Source of the DNA: Thalassococcus profundi
Lineage (GTDB): Bacteria; Pseudomonadota; Alphaproteobacteria; Rhodobacterales; Rhodobacteraceae
Assembly (NCBI RefSeq): GCF_003344785.1
Contig: NZ_QPMK01000022.1
Location: 1-64,000 of the forward strand
DNA: 64,000 nt
Reading direction: 5' to 3'
In this document: positions 33,721 to 43,175 of the stretch, in pieces
Layout of the letters: each line of letters begins with the position of its first letter
Position numbering within the stretch: position 1 is the first letter of the stretch
The notes under the pieces: generated by a model
What the model was told of the DNA's origin: nothing
Databases searched by the model: none
What the model saw: only the letters and a program-made list of their open reading frames with translations
Translations under genes and position numbers: made by a program

Positions 33721-35186
33721 TGCGCCGTGCGATGCGGTCTCTGAGCGGCCAATTGATCCTGCTTGTGGTCGCGGCGCTTGTCGTGGCCCAGGCGATCAGC
33801 CTGTTCCTGTTCGCCGACGAGCGCAGCCTTGCGATCCGTGCAGCTTTAGGATTCGAGGCCGCGGGTCGCGCAGCGAATGTCGCGCGGTTGATCGAAGAGG
33901 CCCCGCTGGATCTGCAGGACTCGATCCTTCGCGCGGCAAATTCGCCTTTGATCCGGTTCGATCTGTCGGACGCGCCGATTGTGGATCACACCGGGCACTC
34001 GTATCGCGGCATCGTGGAAGCGCGAATACGCGCTCTGATGGATGACAGCTACAGCCGCGATATTCGCGTAGAATTGCACGAGGTCGAGGGCGAGTTGCGG
34101 CCCCTTCCCAATCTCTCGGACGAGATGACGGAAATGCATCTCGCGATGATGCGCGGAGAGTTGACAGCGGTTGAAATGAACCTGTCCATCGCCATCAAGG
34201 GTTCGCGTTGGCTGAATGTCGGAACGCGGTTCGAGCGGCCGCCAATCCAGTGGCCATTTTACTCGATGCTGACCTTTGGGATTTCCGCCGGACTGCTTCT
34301 GGTGGCGATCTTCTGGTTTGTCATGACGCGCCTGACGCGTCCTCTTCGGAACCTGTCCAAAGCCGCGGACCATCTTGGCCGGGGCGAGGATGTGGGTGAA
34401 TTGAATGTCACCGGGCCGACCGAAGTAAAGGATCTTACCGTCGCCTTCAACCGCATGCAGCGACGGCTGACCCGGTTTGTCAGCGATCGTACACTTATGC
34501 TCGCAGCCCTTGGCCACGATTTACGCTCGCCGTTGACTGCTATGCGTGTCCGCGCGGAGCTGGTTGACGAAGAAGAGACGCGGGACAGCCTCATCGCATC
34601 GGTCGAAGAGATGCAGAGCATGGTCGAAGCGACGCTCACCTTTGCACGGGGCCTTACCGGATCCGAAGGTGCCGAAGTGGTCGATCTGCGCAATTTTCTG
34701 GACAGCTTGTGCAGCGATATGGCGGCACACTGCACCTTTGCCCCGAGTGATGATGTTGCCGTGCGGCTTCGACCCAACGCGTTCCGAAGGGCGCTGAGGA
34801 ACCTGCTTGAGAACGCCGTTCGCTACGGTGGTGCCGCAAAAGTCAGCTGGGCGACCCACGGTTCGAACCTCGTACTCAACATCGATGACAATGGGCCCGG
34901 CATTCCCGTCGACCAGTTGGAAAAGGTCTTCGATCCCTTCTATCGCCTCGAGCAATCGAGGTCTCTGGAAACGGGCGGTTATGGGCTTGGGCTCTCGATC
35001 GCGAGGACAATCGTCCAATCCCATGGCGGCGATATCCAGCTGGTCAACCATAACAGCGCGGGTTTGCGCGCTGTTGTCACCATCCCACTGGATGAAAGCG
35101 AACTAATCGAAGGAGAAACAGATGAAACTGAAAACGCTCATTCCAACGTTGCTGGCCAGCTTGCCCGCCAGCATGGCGCGAGCTGA
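33717..35186 (+). CDS. Membrane sensor histidine kinase
   Basis: The 489-residue kinase has an N-terminal membrane helix, a ~140-residue periplasmic sensor with an MTEMHLAMMRGE segment that could bind metal, a second helix (near residue 185), a HAMP domain, HisKA with His267 in GHDLRSPLTAMR, and a HATPase with DNGPGIP and GYGLGLSI. It pairs with the upstream regulator. The last ~30 residues run through the start region of the next gene (35122) in another frame. The stimulus is unknown; a copper- or redox-sensing role is suggested only by context. Confidence 0.9.
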   Translation: MMRRAMRSLSGQLILLVVAALVVAQAISLFLFADERSLAIRAALGFEAAGRAANVARLIEEAPLDLQDSILRAANSPLIRFDLSDAPIVDHTGHSYRGIVEARIRALMDDSYSRDIRVELHEVEGELRPLPNLSDEMTEMHLAMMRGELTAVEMNLSIAIKGSRWLNVGTRFERPPIQWPFYSMLTFGISAGLLLVAIFWFVMTRLTRPLRNLSKAADHLGRGEDVGELNVTGPTEVKDLTVAFNRMQRRLTRFVSDRTLMLAALGHDLRSPLTAMRVRAELVDEEETRDSLIASVEEMQSMVEATLTFARGLTGSEGAEVVDLRNFLDSLCSDMAAHCTFAPSDDVAVRLRPNAFRRALRNLLENAVRYGGAAKVSWATHGSNLVLNIDDNGPGIPVDQLEKVFDPFYRLEQSRSLETGGYGLGLSIARTIVQSHGGDIQLVNHNSAGLRAVVTIPLDESELIEGETDETENAHSNVAGQLARQHGAS

Positions 35187-35427
35187 TGGTCCAGGCTCCT
35201 GAACAGGTCACATGTGGGGCGGAGGCTATGGCTTTATGGGCGGCTTCATGATGCTCGCCTTCTGGGGCGCCGTGATCGCATTGATCGTGTTTCTGGTGCT
35301 CAGGCTGCGGGACAATGGCACCCGTCCCCCGGACTCGGACGCGCAGGAAGCGCTCCGGCGCCGCTTTGCGAATGGGGAAATCGACGAAGAAGAGTTCCGT
35401 CGCCGCAAAGCAACGCTCGACGAATAG
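35122..35427 (+). pseudogene. Exported SHOCT protein split by an in-frame TGA
   Basis: An ATG at 35122, with GGAG before it, opens a signal peptide (MKLKTLIPTLLASLPASMAR) that reaches TGA at 35200-35202. In the same frame, translation could restart at ATG 35212 and read a membrane helix (GFMGGFMMLAFWGAVIALIV) and a C-terminal SHOCT motif (DAQEALRRRFANGEIDEEEF). A single W-to-stop change therefore appears to split one gene into a 26-residue peptide and a 71-residue protein. The second part alone still forms a plausible SHOCT membrane protein. Confidence 0.55.
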
Positions 35428-35492
35428 ACCCCGCCGCGGACGCCAAAGCCGTCCGACGCGACGCCCACCGACACTGGATAGGAAAGAACGCC

Positions 35493-37493
35493 ATGGTCCC
35501 GGAAATTGGTCACTTCGCACTGGCCCTCGCGCTTGCGCTTGCGCTTGTTCAAAGCGTTCTGCCGATTGCAGGTGCGTCGCGTGGAAACGCCGTCTGGATG
35601 AAATCCGCCCAGGCGACGGCAATAGGACAAGTGCTGTTTGTGGCCATAGCCTTCGCAGCGCTGATGCAGGCCTTCATCGTCAGCGACTTCACCGTCAGGA
35701 ACGTCGTCGAGAATTCCCATTCGCTCAAGCCGATGCTCTACAAGGTGGCCGGGACCTGGGGCAGCCATGAGGGTTCGCTGCTGCTCTGGATTCTGATCCT
35801 CGCGGTGTTCGGCGCGGGCGTCGCCTGGTTCGGATCGAACATCCCCGCCGAGACCAAGGCGCGCACCTTGTCGGTGCAGGCGTGGATCAGTGTCGGCTTC
35901 CTGTCCTTCCTGCTGCTGACGTCGAACCCCTTCGAGCGGGTGTTTCCGCCGCCGCTCGACGGCAATGACCTGAACCCGTTGCTTCAGGACATGGGTCTCG
36001 CCATGCACCCGCCGCTCTTGTATTTCGGGTATGTCGGCTTCTCCATCGTGTTTTCCTTCGCCGTTGCGGCTCTTATAGAGGGTCGCGTCGATCCGGCCTG
36101 GGCCAGATGGGTCCGGCCATGGACATTGGCCGCTTGGATCAGCCTGACGGCGGGTATCGCCCTCGGGTCTTGGTGGGCCTATTATGAACTGGGCTGGGGC
36201 GGCTGGTGGTTCTGGGATCCGGTCGAGAATGTAAGCTTCATGCCTTGGCTTCTGGGCACAGCGCTGTTGCATTCGGCCATCGTCACGGAAAAGCGCGATG
36301 CGTTCAAAAGCTGGACCATCCTGCTTGCCATCCTGACTTTCTCGCTTTCACTTCTCGGGACGTTCATCGTCCGGTCAGGCCTGCTTACATCCGTACACGC
36401 GTTCGCCGTCGATCCAGAGCGCGGAGTTTACATTCTGGGTTTACTCGCGGTGTCCATCGGTGGGTCGCTGGCGCTCTACGCCTGGCGGGCGCCCGAAATG
36501 GAGCCGGGTGGTTTGTTTCGCCCGATCAGCCGCGAAGCCGGGCTGCTCGTGAACAACCTCATTCTGGCCGCCGCTACGGGAACCGTCCTGTTCGGGACGC
36601 TTTATCCGCTGATCCTGGAGGCTGTCACCGGGGACAAGATCTCGGTCGGTCCACCTTTCTTCAACGCGGCCTTCATTCCGATGATGCTGGCACTGGTCGT
36701 GTTCATGGGTCTTGGTCCATTCCTGTCGTGGAAGCGGGCTGATATCGCCGGTTTGCTCGATCGCATTCGGTTCGTGGCCGTGCTGGCGGTCATTGCAGCC
36801 TTGGCCGCATGGTATCTTCTGAACGGTGGGCCGATCATGGCCTATCTTGCCATCCTCGGCGCGGCGTGGCTGCTTTTTGCAACCCTACGAGAATGGGCGC
36901 TGCGCATCCGTCTGTTCGAGGTTTCCCTTGCAGAGGCCGCGAGACGCGCGCGCAACCTGCCACGTGCGTCACACGGCATGACGCTCGCCCATGCCGGCGT
37001 CGCTGTGTTGATGATGGGCATGATCGGCTCCAGCGCGTGGAAGAGCGAGGAGATCGTCTTTGCCGCGCCGGGGACAGAGGTCGCGATCGCCGGGTTCGAC
37101 ATCACCTTCGAAGGGGCCGCACAGGTTCAGGGGCCGAATTTCATCGCGGATCGCGGCACCCTTGTGGTCCGCCGGGATGGCGAATTGGTCACGACGCTTT
37201 TTCCGGAACGCCGGTACTATCCGGTCGCGGAAAGTCAGACAACGGAATCGGCCATCCGGTCCACTTTGGCGGGCGATCTCTATACCTCGATTGCGACGCC
37301 GGCCTCCGATCAAGTGAACAACGCCGGAGCATGGACCCTGCGGATTCTTTATGAGCCGCTCGTAAACCTGATCTGGATCGGGGCGATCCTGCTGGTGATC
37401 GGTGGCTGTTTGTCCTTGTCGGATCGCCGTTTGAGGGTCGGGGCACCGCGCCGTGCCAAACAGCCAGCCACCGATGCCGTTCCTGCCGAGTAG
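35493..37493 (+). CDS. ccmF: Cytochrome c heme lyase subunit CcmF
   Basis: The 666-residue polytopic membrane protein carries the tryptophan-rich WWD heme-handling domain (GWGGWWFWDPVENVSFMPW), the conserved GTWGSHEGSLLLW segment and a large periplasmic part near the C-terminus. CcmF, with CcmH and CcmI, attaches heme to apocytochrome c. It begins a four-gene ccmF-ccmG-ccmH-ccmI operon with tight spacing; ccmABCDE are not in this window. The ATG at 35493 has GGAAAG before it; longer frames overlap the SHOCT gene. Confidence 0.93.
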   Translation: MVPEIGHFALALALALALVQSVLPIAGASRGNAVWMKSAQATAIGQVLFVAIAFAALMQAFIVSDFTVRNVVENSHSLKPMLYKVAGTWGSHEGSLLLWILILAVFGAGVAWFGSNIPAETKARTLSVQAWISVGFLSFLLLTSNPFERVFPPPLDGNDLNPLLQDMGLAMHPPLLYFGYVGFSIVFSFAVAALIEGRVDPAWARWVRPWTLAAWISLTAGIALGSWWAYYELGWGGWWFWDPVENVSFMPWLLGTALLHSAIVTEKRDAFKSWTILLAILTFSLSLLGTFIVRSGLLTSVHAFAVDPERGVYILGLLAVSIGGSLALYAWRAPEMEPGGLFRPISREAGLLVNNLILAAATGTVLFGTLYPLILEAVTGDKISVGPPFFNAAFIPMMLALVVFMGLGPFLSWKRADIAGLLDRIRFVAVLAVIAALAAWYLLNGGPIMAYLAILGAAWLLFATLREWALRIRLFEVSLAEAARRARNLPRASHGMTLAHAGVAVLMMGMIGSSAWKSEEIVFAAPGTEVAIAGFDITFEGAAQVQGPNFIADRGTLVVRRDGELVTTLFPERRYYPVAESQTTESAIRSTLAGDLYTSIATPASDQVNNAGAWTLRILYEPLVNLIWIGAILLVIGGCLSLSDRRLRVGAPRRAKQPATDAVPAE

Positions 37494-37501
37494 GAGAGAA
37501 G

Positions 37502-38068
37502 ATGAAGCGTCTCATTTCCGGGCTGCCGCTTCTTGCAGCAGTCATATTCGGGGGGTTCTTTCTCTGGGGTCTCAATCCCGACCGGGATCCCAACGAAATT
37601 CCCTCCGTCCTCATCTCGCAGCCGGCCCCGGAGTTCGGCCTAGACCCCGTGCCGGGGTTGGAGACACCCGGCCTGTCCCAAAGCGATCTTGTCGGCAACG
37701 AACGACCGGTCGTCGTCAATGTCTTTGCGTCCTGGTGCGTGCCTTGCCGCGCGGAACATGCCGTGTTGACAAGATTTATGGAACGCGAGGGCATTCGACT
37801 GTTTGGCATCAATTACAAGGACAAGCCGGAGGATGCCGTGAAGTGGCTCAATGACCTCGGCAATCCTTACGAGCGGATCGGGTCCGACCTTTCAGGCCGG
37901 ACAGGGATCGAATGGGGCCTTTCAGGCGTGCCGGAAACCTTCATCGTCGATGGCGATGGCACCGTTCTCTTCCGCTATGTCGGGCCGGTTGTCGGTCCGG
38001 ACGCGGTCGAACGTTTCACCGAAGCCCTGACGCAGGCAGGCGCGCTGCCGAATGTAGCAGAATCATGA
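37502..38068 (+). CDS. ccmG: Thiol:disulfide interchange protein CcmG (DsbE)
   Basis: The 188-residue membrane-anchored thioredoxin has one N-terminal helix (LISGLPLLAAVIFGGFFLWG) and active site WCVPC (Cys79, Cys82), with the family segments GINYKDKPEDAVKWL and GVPETFIVDGDG. It reduces apocytochrome cysteines before heme ligation. It starts 9 bp after ccmF and overlaps ccmH (ATGA). Confidence 0.93.
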   Translation: MKRLISGLPLLAAVIFGGFFLWGLNPDRDPNEIPSVLISQPAPEFGLDPVPGLETPGLSQSDLVGNERPVVVNVFASWCVPCRAEHAVLTRFMEREGIRLFGINYKDKPEDAVKWLNDLGNPYERIGSDLSGRTGIEWGLSGVPETFIVDGDGTVLFRYVGPVVGPDAVERFTEALTQAGALPNVAES

Positions 38069-38538
38069 GACAGTTGATTTTCGCGTTTTGCATCGGGGTG
38101 CTTCCCTTTGCCGCCAATGCGGTCGAACCGGACGAAATGCTGACCGACCCGGTATTGGAACAGCGTGCGCGGGAGATTTCCAAGGATCTGCGCTGCGTCG
38201 TCTGTCAAAATCAGGACATCGACAGCTCGAACGCGGGTGTGGCGCGGGACTTGCGTCTGCTCGTACGCGAGCGACTGGTCACCGGAGACAGCGACGCGGA
38301 GGTGATCGCCTACATCCGGGCGCGGTACGGGGATTACGTGCTACTCAAACCGCCTCTGGAGCCTGCGACCTACGCGCTTTGGTTTGCGCCAATCGCTTTC
38401 GTCCTCATCGGGGTTTTCGTTGGTGGTGGAGTACTGATGAGTCGGCGAAAGCAAGAGGCTTTTGAAGATTTGGGCGCGGAGGATGAGAACACCGTGTCCG
38501 AAATTCTCAGACAAAACGAAGCGGGGGATGCGTCATGA
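38065..38538 (+). CDS. ccmH: Cytochrome c maturation protein CcmH
   Basis: The 157-residue protein has a signal peptide, the LRCVVCQNQ motif (Cys44, Cys47) that exchanges disulfides with the apocytochrome, and a C-terminal membrane helix (LWFAPIAFVLIGVFVGGGVL). The start at 38065 overlaps the ccmG stop by 4 bp, and its end overlaps ccmI by 4 bp. Length fits the short (Ccl2-type) CcmH used in alphaproteobacteria that also have CcmI. Confidence 0.93.
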   Translation: MRQLIFAFCIGVLPFAANAVEPDEMLTDPVLEQRAREISKDLRCVVCQNQDIDSSNAGVARDLRLLVRERLVTGDSDAEVIAYIRARYGDYVLLKPPLEPATYALWFAPIAFVLIGVFVGGGVLMSRRKQEAFEDLGAEDENTVSEILRQNEAGDAS

Positions 38539-39686
38539 TCTGGGGTATTTTTGGTCTTCTGACGCTGGTCGCGATCGGAATAGTCCTCTACCCGCTGCTG
38601 CTGTCCAAATCGAACACTCTCACCAGAGGAAATGCGGTACCGGCCATCCTCGCCGATCAGATGCGGGAAATCCAACGAGACATGGACCGCGGTTTGATTT
38701 CTGAACATGAAGCTCAAGCAGCCAGACTCGAAATCAAGAAACGGATCCTCGCGACGACCCGCAATTCGGAAGAAAAAGCCGGATCGTCCCGTAGTGGTGG
38801 CAGAGTCACTCTCGTTGTCGCGGCGGTTCTCGCGCCGGTTATTGCCGCGGGCTACTATCTGACGATGGGATCGCCGGAGGTGCCTTCAATGGCCTTCGCT
38901 GCCCGTGCAGAGGAGCGCGCACAGACCGATGAAGTGACGGCGCTGGCAAAACAACTTCGCGAAAGGCTTGTATCCGATCCGACCGGCGGCCCTAGCGAAG
39001 GGTGGATGCTGTTGGGCCAGACCTATCAGCGCATGGGACGCGCGGCCGATGCCGTTGAGGCCTTCGAAGTCGTCGCCGAACGGGAAGACGCCACGTCCGC
39101 CACGTTCTCCATGCTGGCCGAGGCCGTCGCGGTCGCCAATGACGGCATTGTCATTCCAAGGGCCAAATCGGCCATTGATCGCGCTTTGGACCTTGACCCA
39201 TCCAATCCTGCGGCAACCTACTTCGAGTCTCTGTATTACCTTCAGCAAGAAGAGACGCGTAAGGCCTACGATCTGCTTGTTTCACGACTGAATCAGGAAG
39301 AGGCTTACGTTCCTTGGATGGAGACCTATGCAGCGCAGATCAACCGGATTGCAGCGGCAGCTGACCTTCCGGTCGTCAATCTACCCAGCGGGCCGACGTC
39401 GCAACCAGGCCCGAGTGCCGCAGATGTCGCGGCGGCGTCGGAGATGAATGACGCGGATCGCGCGGAGTTCATCCGATCGATGGTCTCGCGGCTGGCCGAG
39501 CGTCTTGAGGATGAACCGGACGATCTGGATGGTTGGATGCGGCTGGCAAATGCCTATACCGTCCTTCAGGAGCCCGATCGCGCCGTTGAGGCCTACCGCA
39601 AGGCTGAAGCGCTGTTGGAGCAGCAGCCCGCCAGTGATCCTCGGCGTGCGGCGGTCCGTGCCGCGCTTGAGCGGCTCGGCGGCTGA
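38535..39686 (+). CDS. ccmI: Cytochrome c biogenesis protein CcmI
   Basis: The 383-residue protein has two N-terminal membrane helices with a cytoplasmic loop (GNAVPAILADQMREIQRDMD) and a periplasmic TPR region (EGWMLLGQTYQRMGRAADAV; DGWMRLANAYTVLQEPDRAV). CcmI is the apocytochrome chaperone of the heme lyase complex. It is last in the ccmFGHI operon and convergent with the DsbD/ScsB-like gene, with only 28 bp between. Confidence 0.9.
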   Translation: MIWGIFGLLTLVAIGIVLYPLLLSKSNTLTRGNAVPAILADQMREIQRDMDRGLISEHEAQAARLEIKKRILATTRNSEEKAGSSRSGGRVTLVVAAVLAPVIAAGYYLTMGSPEVPSMAFAARAEERAQTDEVTALAKQLRERLVSDPTGGPSEGWMLLGQTYQRMGRAADAVEAFEVVAEREDATSATFSMLAEAVAVANDGIVIPRAKSAIDRALDLDPSNPAATYFESLYYLQQEETRKAYDLLVSRLNQEEAYVPWMETYAAQINRIAAAADLPVVNLPSGPTSQPGPSAADVAAASEMNDADRAEFIRSMVSRLAERLEDEPDDLDGWMRLANAYTVLQEPDRAVEAYRKAEALLEQQPASDPRRAAVRAALERLGG

Positions 39687-39714
39687 CTACTGCTCGGTGT
39701 CCCGGCCAAGCAGG

Positions 39715-41844
39715 TCACTCCTGTCCGGCAACCTTTGCGGAAACATCCCGACCACTGGCTTGCGCCAAGGCGTTCATCACGTCCTCGGTTTCTAGCAATT
39801 CGGACAGCACAATGCCGTTCGGTGCCGATGGTCCGTAGACGGCATTGAAGGGGATGCCGTATCTGCCGAAACTCTCAAGGTAGCGGGAAATGCGCGTGTC
39901 CGGGCGTGTCCAATCTGCCTGCATCGCCGTGACTCCAGGCGCTTCAAGCGCGCTCCGGACTGGCTCCCGATCGATGACAAGTGTCTTGTTCGCTTTGCAA
40001 GTCAGACACCAGTCAGCGGTCACATCGACAAAAACGACCTCTCCTGCGGACACGCGTTTCGCTATTTCCGAACGATCAAATGCGATCCAAGCCATTGCCA
40101 ACTGCGGCGTCGAACGCGCAGGTGCTGATTGCTGCAAGAGAGGACCTGCGGCAATGGCCAGGACAAGGCTGGCTATGGCAATAGACCACCTGAATTGGGA
40201 CTGCACATTCGGGAGAGATAGTATCAGAACGGCGAGACCGGACAACGCCGCGACCGCGATGACAGACGCAAGCCCGGCGACACCGTCGAGCACCCAGAAC
40301 AGCCACACGGCGGTTGCAAGCAACAAAACCCCCATGACGCTTTTGATGATCAGCATCCATCGACCAGGCTTGGGCATGAATGCGACCAGACGCGGGAACG
40401 CGGCGATGACGAGATAGGGCAGGGCGAGGCCGAGCCCGAGGCTCGTAAAGACGATGAGGATGTCCACGCCACGCCCGGCCAAAGCAAAGGCCACCGCGGT
40501 GCCGAGGAACGGTGCCGAACAAGGCGTCGCCATGACGGCACCGAACATGCCAGTGAAAAAGTCGGCGGAATACCCGTTGCGTCCTCCGGCCCCTGCAAGC
40601 CGCGTCTGCATGCCGTGTGGAAGGGCGAACTCGAACGCTCCGAACAGATTTGCCGAAAAGACGAGCAGGACAGCGATCATCGCCGCAAGAAACAGCGGGC
40701 TTTGAAACTGCAAACCCCACCCGACGCTGAGGCCTGCCGTCTGGAGCGCCCAGAGGACGAGCGCCAGACCCCACATGAACGTCATGATGCCGGCGCTGGC
40801 AGCGACGAAACCGAACCGGACACGGGTTGTGTCGTGATCGGTGTGTTTGAGCACAGACGACACCTTGATGGACAGCACCGGCAGCACGCAGGGCATCACA
40901 TTCAGGATCAATCCGCCCAGCAGCGCGATCGCGGCAATCCAGATCAGTTCCATCATGTCCGGTGTCCTGGTGGCCAGTTCGAAGGGCGGTGCCGTACGTC
41001 GCGCCACGCGATCCGCAATCACGGAGAAGGCCCGGTTCTCGCCATCGGTGACGGTAATCGACGGAGCCACTGTCACATCCGTATTCGACGAGAGGATCGG
41101 CAAGCGCGCCCAAAGCAAACGATCCTCTTCTCCCAAACGGATATCGGGTTTGCCAAGCGTAACACCCATACCCAGTTCGGGAAACACATCCGGCGACTGG
41201 AGTGGTTCATCGACCCGAAGGCTGACGATCAACTCCGTGAGGTCTTCGTCGATAAAGGCATTTGCCTCGCTGACTCCGCTCGTCTCGGCTCCTTCGGGGA
41301 CGCGCTCGGAAAACGTACCGATCAGCCCAGCCGAAGTGCTGTCGATGACGTTGCCCCGTCCGAGGCGAAGTGAAAGGTCAAACTCTTCCGGGACACAGAC
41401 ATTGGAGCACACCAGTAGTTCGACCTGCGCGAAAAGAGTCACAGGTGCGCCGGGATCTTCGAGCGTCACGCGCAGCGGAAAGACGACGTCACCCGCATAC
41501 CCAAAATTTTCGATGCCGAAGGCGGTGAAGCGTGTCGGGGCGGGCCACATGAATTCGACATCTGCGACGTTTTCGGAACCGGTCCATTCAACCGAAGGCG
41601 GTATTCCCACCTCTCCCGGCGACCGCCAATAGGTCTTCCAGTTTTCGTTCAGTTGAATATGAAGCCCGGCCGACAGAGTCTGTGTGTTCTCTGGAACGCC
41701 TTCCTGTGCACTAATGAGATGCGCGGTGAGTGGCGCGCTCTGGTATTCAGCAGAGGTTGCTGCCGCGACACTTCCAGAGACAAGGGCCAGGAGCACGAAG
41801 GGAATAAGCAAAACCCGTCGCAGGATCAAAAGGCAATCGATCAA
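39715..41844 (-). CDS. DsbD/ScsB-like transmembrane thiol-disulfide reductase
   Basis: The 709-residue protein has a signal peptide, a large periplasmic N-terminal domain with CSNVCVPEEFDL, an eight-helix core with NVMPCVLPVLSIK and ATPCSAPFLGTA (the two membrane cysteines), and a C-terminal thioredoxin domain with WCLTCK. It passes electrons from cytoplasmic thioredoxin to periplasmic proteins. The long N-terminal domain and the CV-PEEF motif fit ScsB (suppressor of copper sensitivity) better than classic DsbD. Likely partners are CcmG/CcmH and the DsbA-like protein at 47439. Confidence 0.88.
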   Translation of the reverse strand: MIDCLLILRRVLLIPFVLLALVSGSVAAATSAEYQSAPLTAHLISAQEGVPENTQTLSAGLHIQLNENWKTYWRSPGEVGIPPSVEWTGSENVADVEFMWPAPTRFTAFGIENFGYAGDVVFPLRVTLEDPGAPVTLFAQVELLVCSNVCVPEEFDLSLRLGRGNVIDSTSAGLIGTFSERVPEGAETSGVSEANAFIDEDLTELIVSLRVDEPLQSPDVFPELGMGVTLGKPDIRLGEEDRLLWARLPILSSNTDVTVAPSITVTDGENRAFSVIADRVARRTAPPFELATRTPDMMELIWIAAIALLGGLILNVMPCVLPVLSIKVSSVLKHTDHDTTRVRFGFVAASAGIMTFMWGLALVLWALQTAGLSVGWGLQFQSPLFLAAMIAVLLVFSANLFGAFEFALPHGMQTRLAGAGGRNGYSADFFTGMFGAVMATPCSAPFLGTAVAFALAGRGVDILIVFTSLGLGLALPYLVIAAFPRLVAFMPKPGRWMLIIKSVMGVLLLATAVWLFWVLDGVAGLASVIAVAALSGLAVLILSLPNVQSQFRWSIAIASLVLAIAAGPLLQQSAPARSTPQLAMAWIAFDRSEIAKRVSAGEVVFVDVTADWCLTCKANKTLVIDREPVRSALEAPGVTAMQADWTRPDTRISRYLESFGRYGIPFNAVYGPSAPNGIVLSELLETEDVMNALAQASGRDVSAKVAGQE

Positions 41845-41903
41845 GATACCTGCTTCCTTCCCTTATTTTTAACGCGGATTTCGCCAAGACGGCTGAGATC
41901 GCC

Positions 41904-42128
41904 TCAACGGACACCTACGGCAAAACCCTGACGACCATCCGCGCAGTCAACTCGCGCGACGCCAGTCGCAGAAGTTGAAAGATACCGACACCCATCCGGC
42001 AGAAGGTCTGACGCTTGCTTCGTGGAAACGATAGCGCCGCGATCCGGGCAGTCTTCAAGACTTCCTGCACATCCCCCAAGCAAGAAACCCGACAACAGCA
42101 ACGCGCCTACGCGTACCTTCCCGCGCAC
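41904..42128 (-). CDS. Small lipoprotein
   Basis: This 74-residue protein has a lipoprotein signal (ALLLSGFLLGGC, Cys20 as the acylated residue) and three further cysteines (DCPDRG, LLPDGCRY, VDCADGRQ) that could form disulfides. No family was recognised. It overlaps nothing and follows the DUF2933-like gene by one base on the same strand, so it probably shares the CueR-type promoter at 42461. Island neighbours suggest an envelope metal role. Confidence 0.5.
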   Translation of the reverse strand: MRGKVRVGALLLSGFLLGGCAGSLEDCPDRGAIVSTKQASDLLPDGCRYLSTSATGVARVDCADGRQGFAVGVR

Positions 42129-42129
42129 A

Positions 42130-42432
42130 TCACGGCCTGTCGCGGACCACGACTGGAATGGCGGAGGTCATGGGCTCGGTCGTTTCCTCGATAGTATCCT
42201 TTGCCTTGTCGGAATGGCACGATTTCCCCATGAATTTGTGCATCGCAAGATGCGCCCCAACGCACAGCAGGAGCGGGGCGAAAGCCGCTGCATTGCCCCA
42301 CATGCCCGCCAATGTGCCGCCGGCAAGAAAAAACCCCGCAACGGGCAGCAGCATGACGACGCAACACGCCATCATACCGTAATGCATGAGCCTGTCCGTG
42401 ATCGGCTTTTTTCTGTGGTTTTGGTGGTTCAT
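42130..42432 (-). CDS. DUF2933-like small membrane protein
   Basis: The 100-residue protein has two hydrophobic helices and the pattern LLLCVGAHLAMHKFMGKSCH, with His, Met and Cys clustered at the membrane edge, resembling DUF2933 proteins found beside copper ATPases. A second Cys pair (MMACCVVMLL) lies in the first helix. It is preceded by a CueR-type promoter at 42461-42491. Copper binding or trafficking is likely but unproven. Confidence 0.6.
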   Translation of the reverse strand: MNHQNHRKKPITDRLMHYGMMACCVVMLLPVAGFFLAGGTLAGMWGNAAAFAPLLLCVGAHLAMHKFMGKSCHSDKAKDTIEETTEPMTSAIPVVVRDRP

Positions 42433-42460
42433 GACACCCTCTTTGTCTCGTTCCCCGCGT

Positions 42461-42491
42461 CATTTGCGGCCCTCCAGCAGGGTAAGGTCAA
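42461..42491 (-). promoter_or_regulatory. CueR/MerR-type promoter of the DUF2933-like gene
   Basis: Minus strand: TTGACC (42491-42486), 19-bp spacer with TACCCTGCTGGAGGGCC, and CAAATG as a weak -10 (42466-42461). The spacer length and dyad fit the other sites in the island, though the dyad is less symmetric. Confidence 0.6.
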
Positions 42492-42586
42492 GGATACAAA
42501 TGGATACACTTCTCGCGGCCTTGTCAGGTTGCCTGATGCCGGGTCTCCCGTAAAAGACATGTACAAACGGAGGCTAGGAGTGTGTC

Positions 42587-43147
42587 ATGACGACATCGCG
42601 AACCAACAAGATCAATCGACGAAGTCTATTGGGGTATGCGGCTGTCGCTTTGGTTGCACCAAGCGTGGTTCGAGCCGAAACCATTCGCCGCAACATTTCT
42701 TCTTTCCGAGTTCATGACTGGCAAGATCACTTCGACGCACTCGGGAATGGGATCATCATCTCAGACACCGTGACAATGGCGCTCCAGCATTGGACATCAG
42801 ATGGCGAGATGCGGATCTACCCAACTTCCGTTCCGCTGACCGACGAACTCACCAAACGCGGTTACACCGAAGTGGTGGAAAAACGCAAAAACCCCAGTTG
42901 GGCGCCAACGCCCTCCATGCGGGAACGCAATCCGGAATGGCCGGCTCGTGTCGAGGGGGGTGATCCGGACAACCCCTTGGGCACCCGTGCACTGTACCTG
43001 TCGTGGCAGTACTACCGTATTCACGGGACACAGGATACGCGCAAGATCGGCCGTCGGTCGTCAAACGGCTGCATCGGTTTGTTCAACGAACAGATCGAGG
43101 AAGTCTACGAGCGAGCGCCTGTCGGCACTCAAGTCAAACTCATCTGA
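42587..43147 (+). CDS. L,D-transpeptidase (YkuD family), first copy
   Basis: The 186-residue protein has an RR signal peptide (INRRSLLGYAAVALVAPSVV) and a YkuD domain with His146 in YYRIHGT and catalytic Cys162 in SSNGCIGL. L,D-transpeptidases cross-link peptidoglycan or attach envelope proteins. Two more copies occur at 53302 and 55940. It is followed by a cytochrome c gene 28 bp downstream. Copper has been reported to inhibit this enzyme class through the active-site cysteine. Confidence 0.85.
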   Translation: MTTSRTNKINRRSLLGYAAVALVAPSVVRAETIRRNISSFRVHDWQDHFDALGNGIIISDTVTMALQHWTSDGEMRIYPTSVPLTDELTKRGYTEVVEKRKNPSWAPTPSMRERNPEWPARVEGGDPDNPLGTRALYLSWQYYRIHGTQDTRKIGRRSSNGCIGLFNEQIEEVYERAPVGTQVKLI

Positions 43148-43175
43148 CCCAACTGGCAAGGCGGTAGATACTGGC

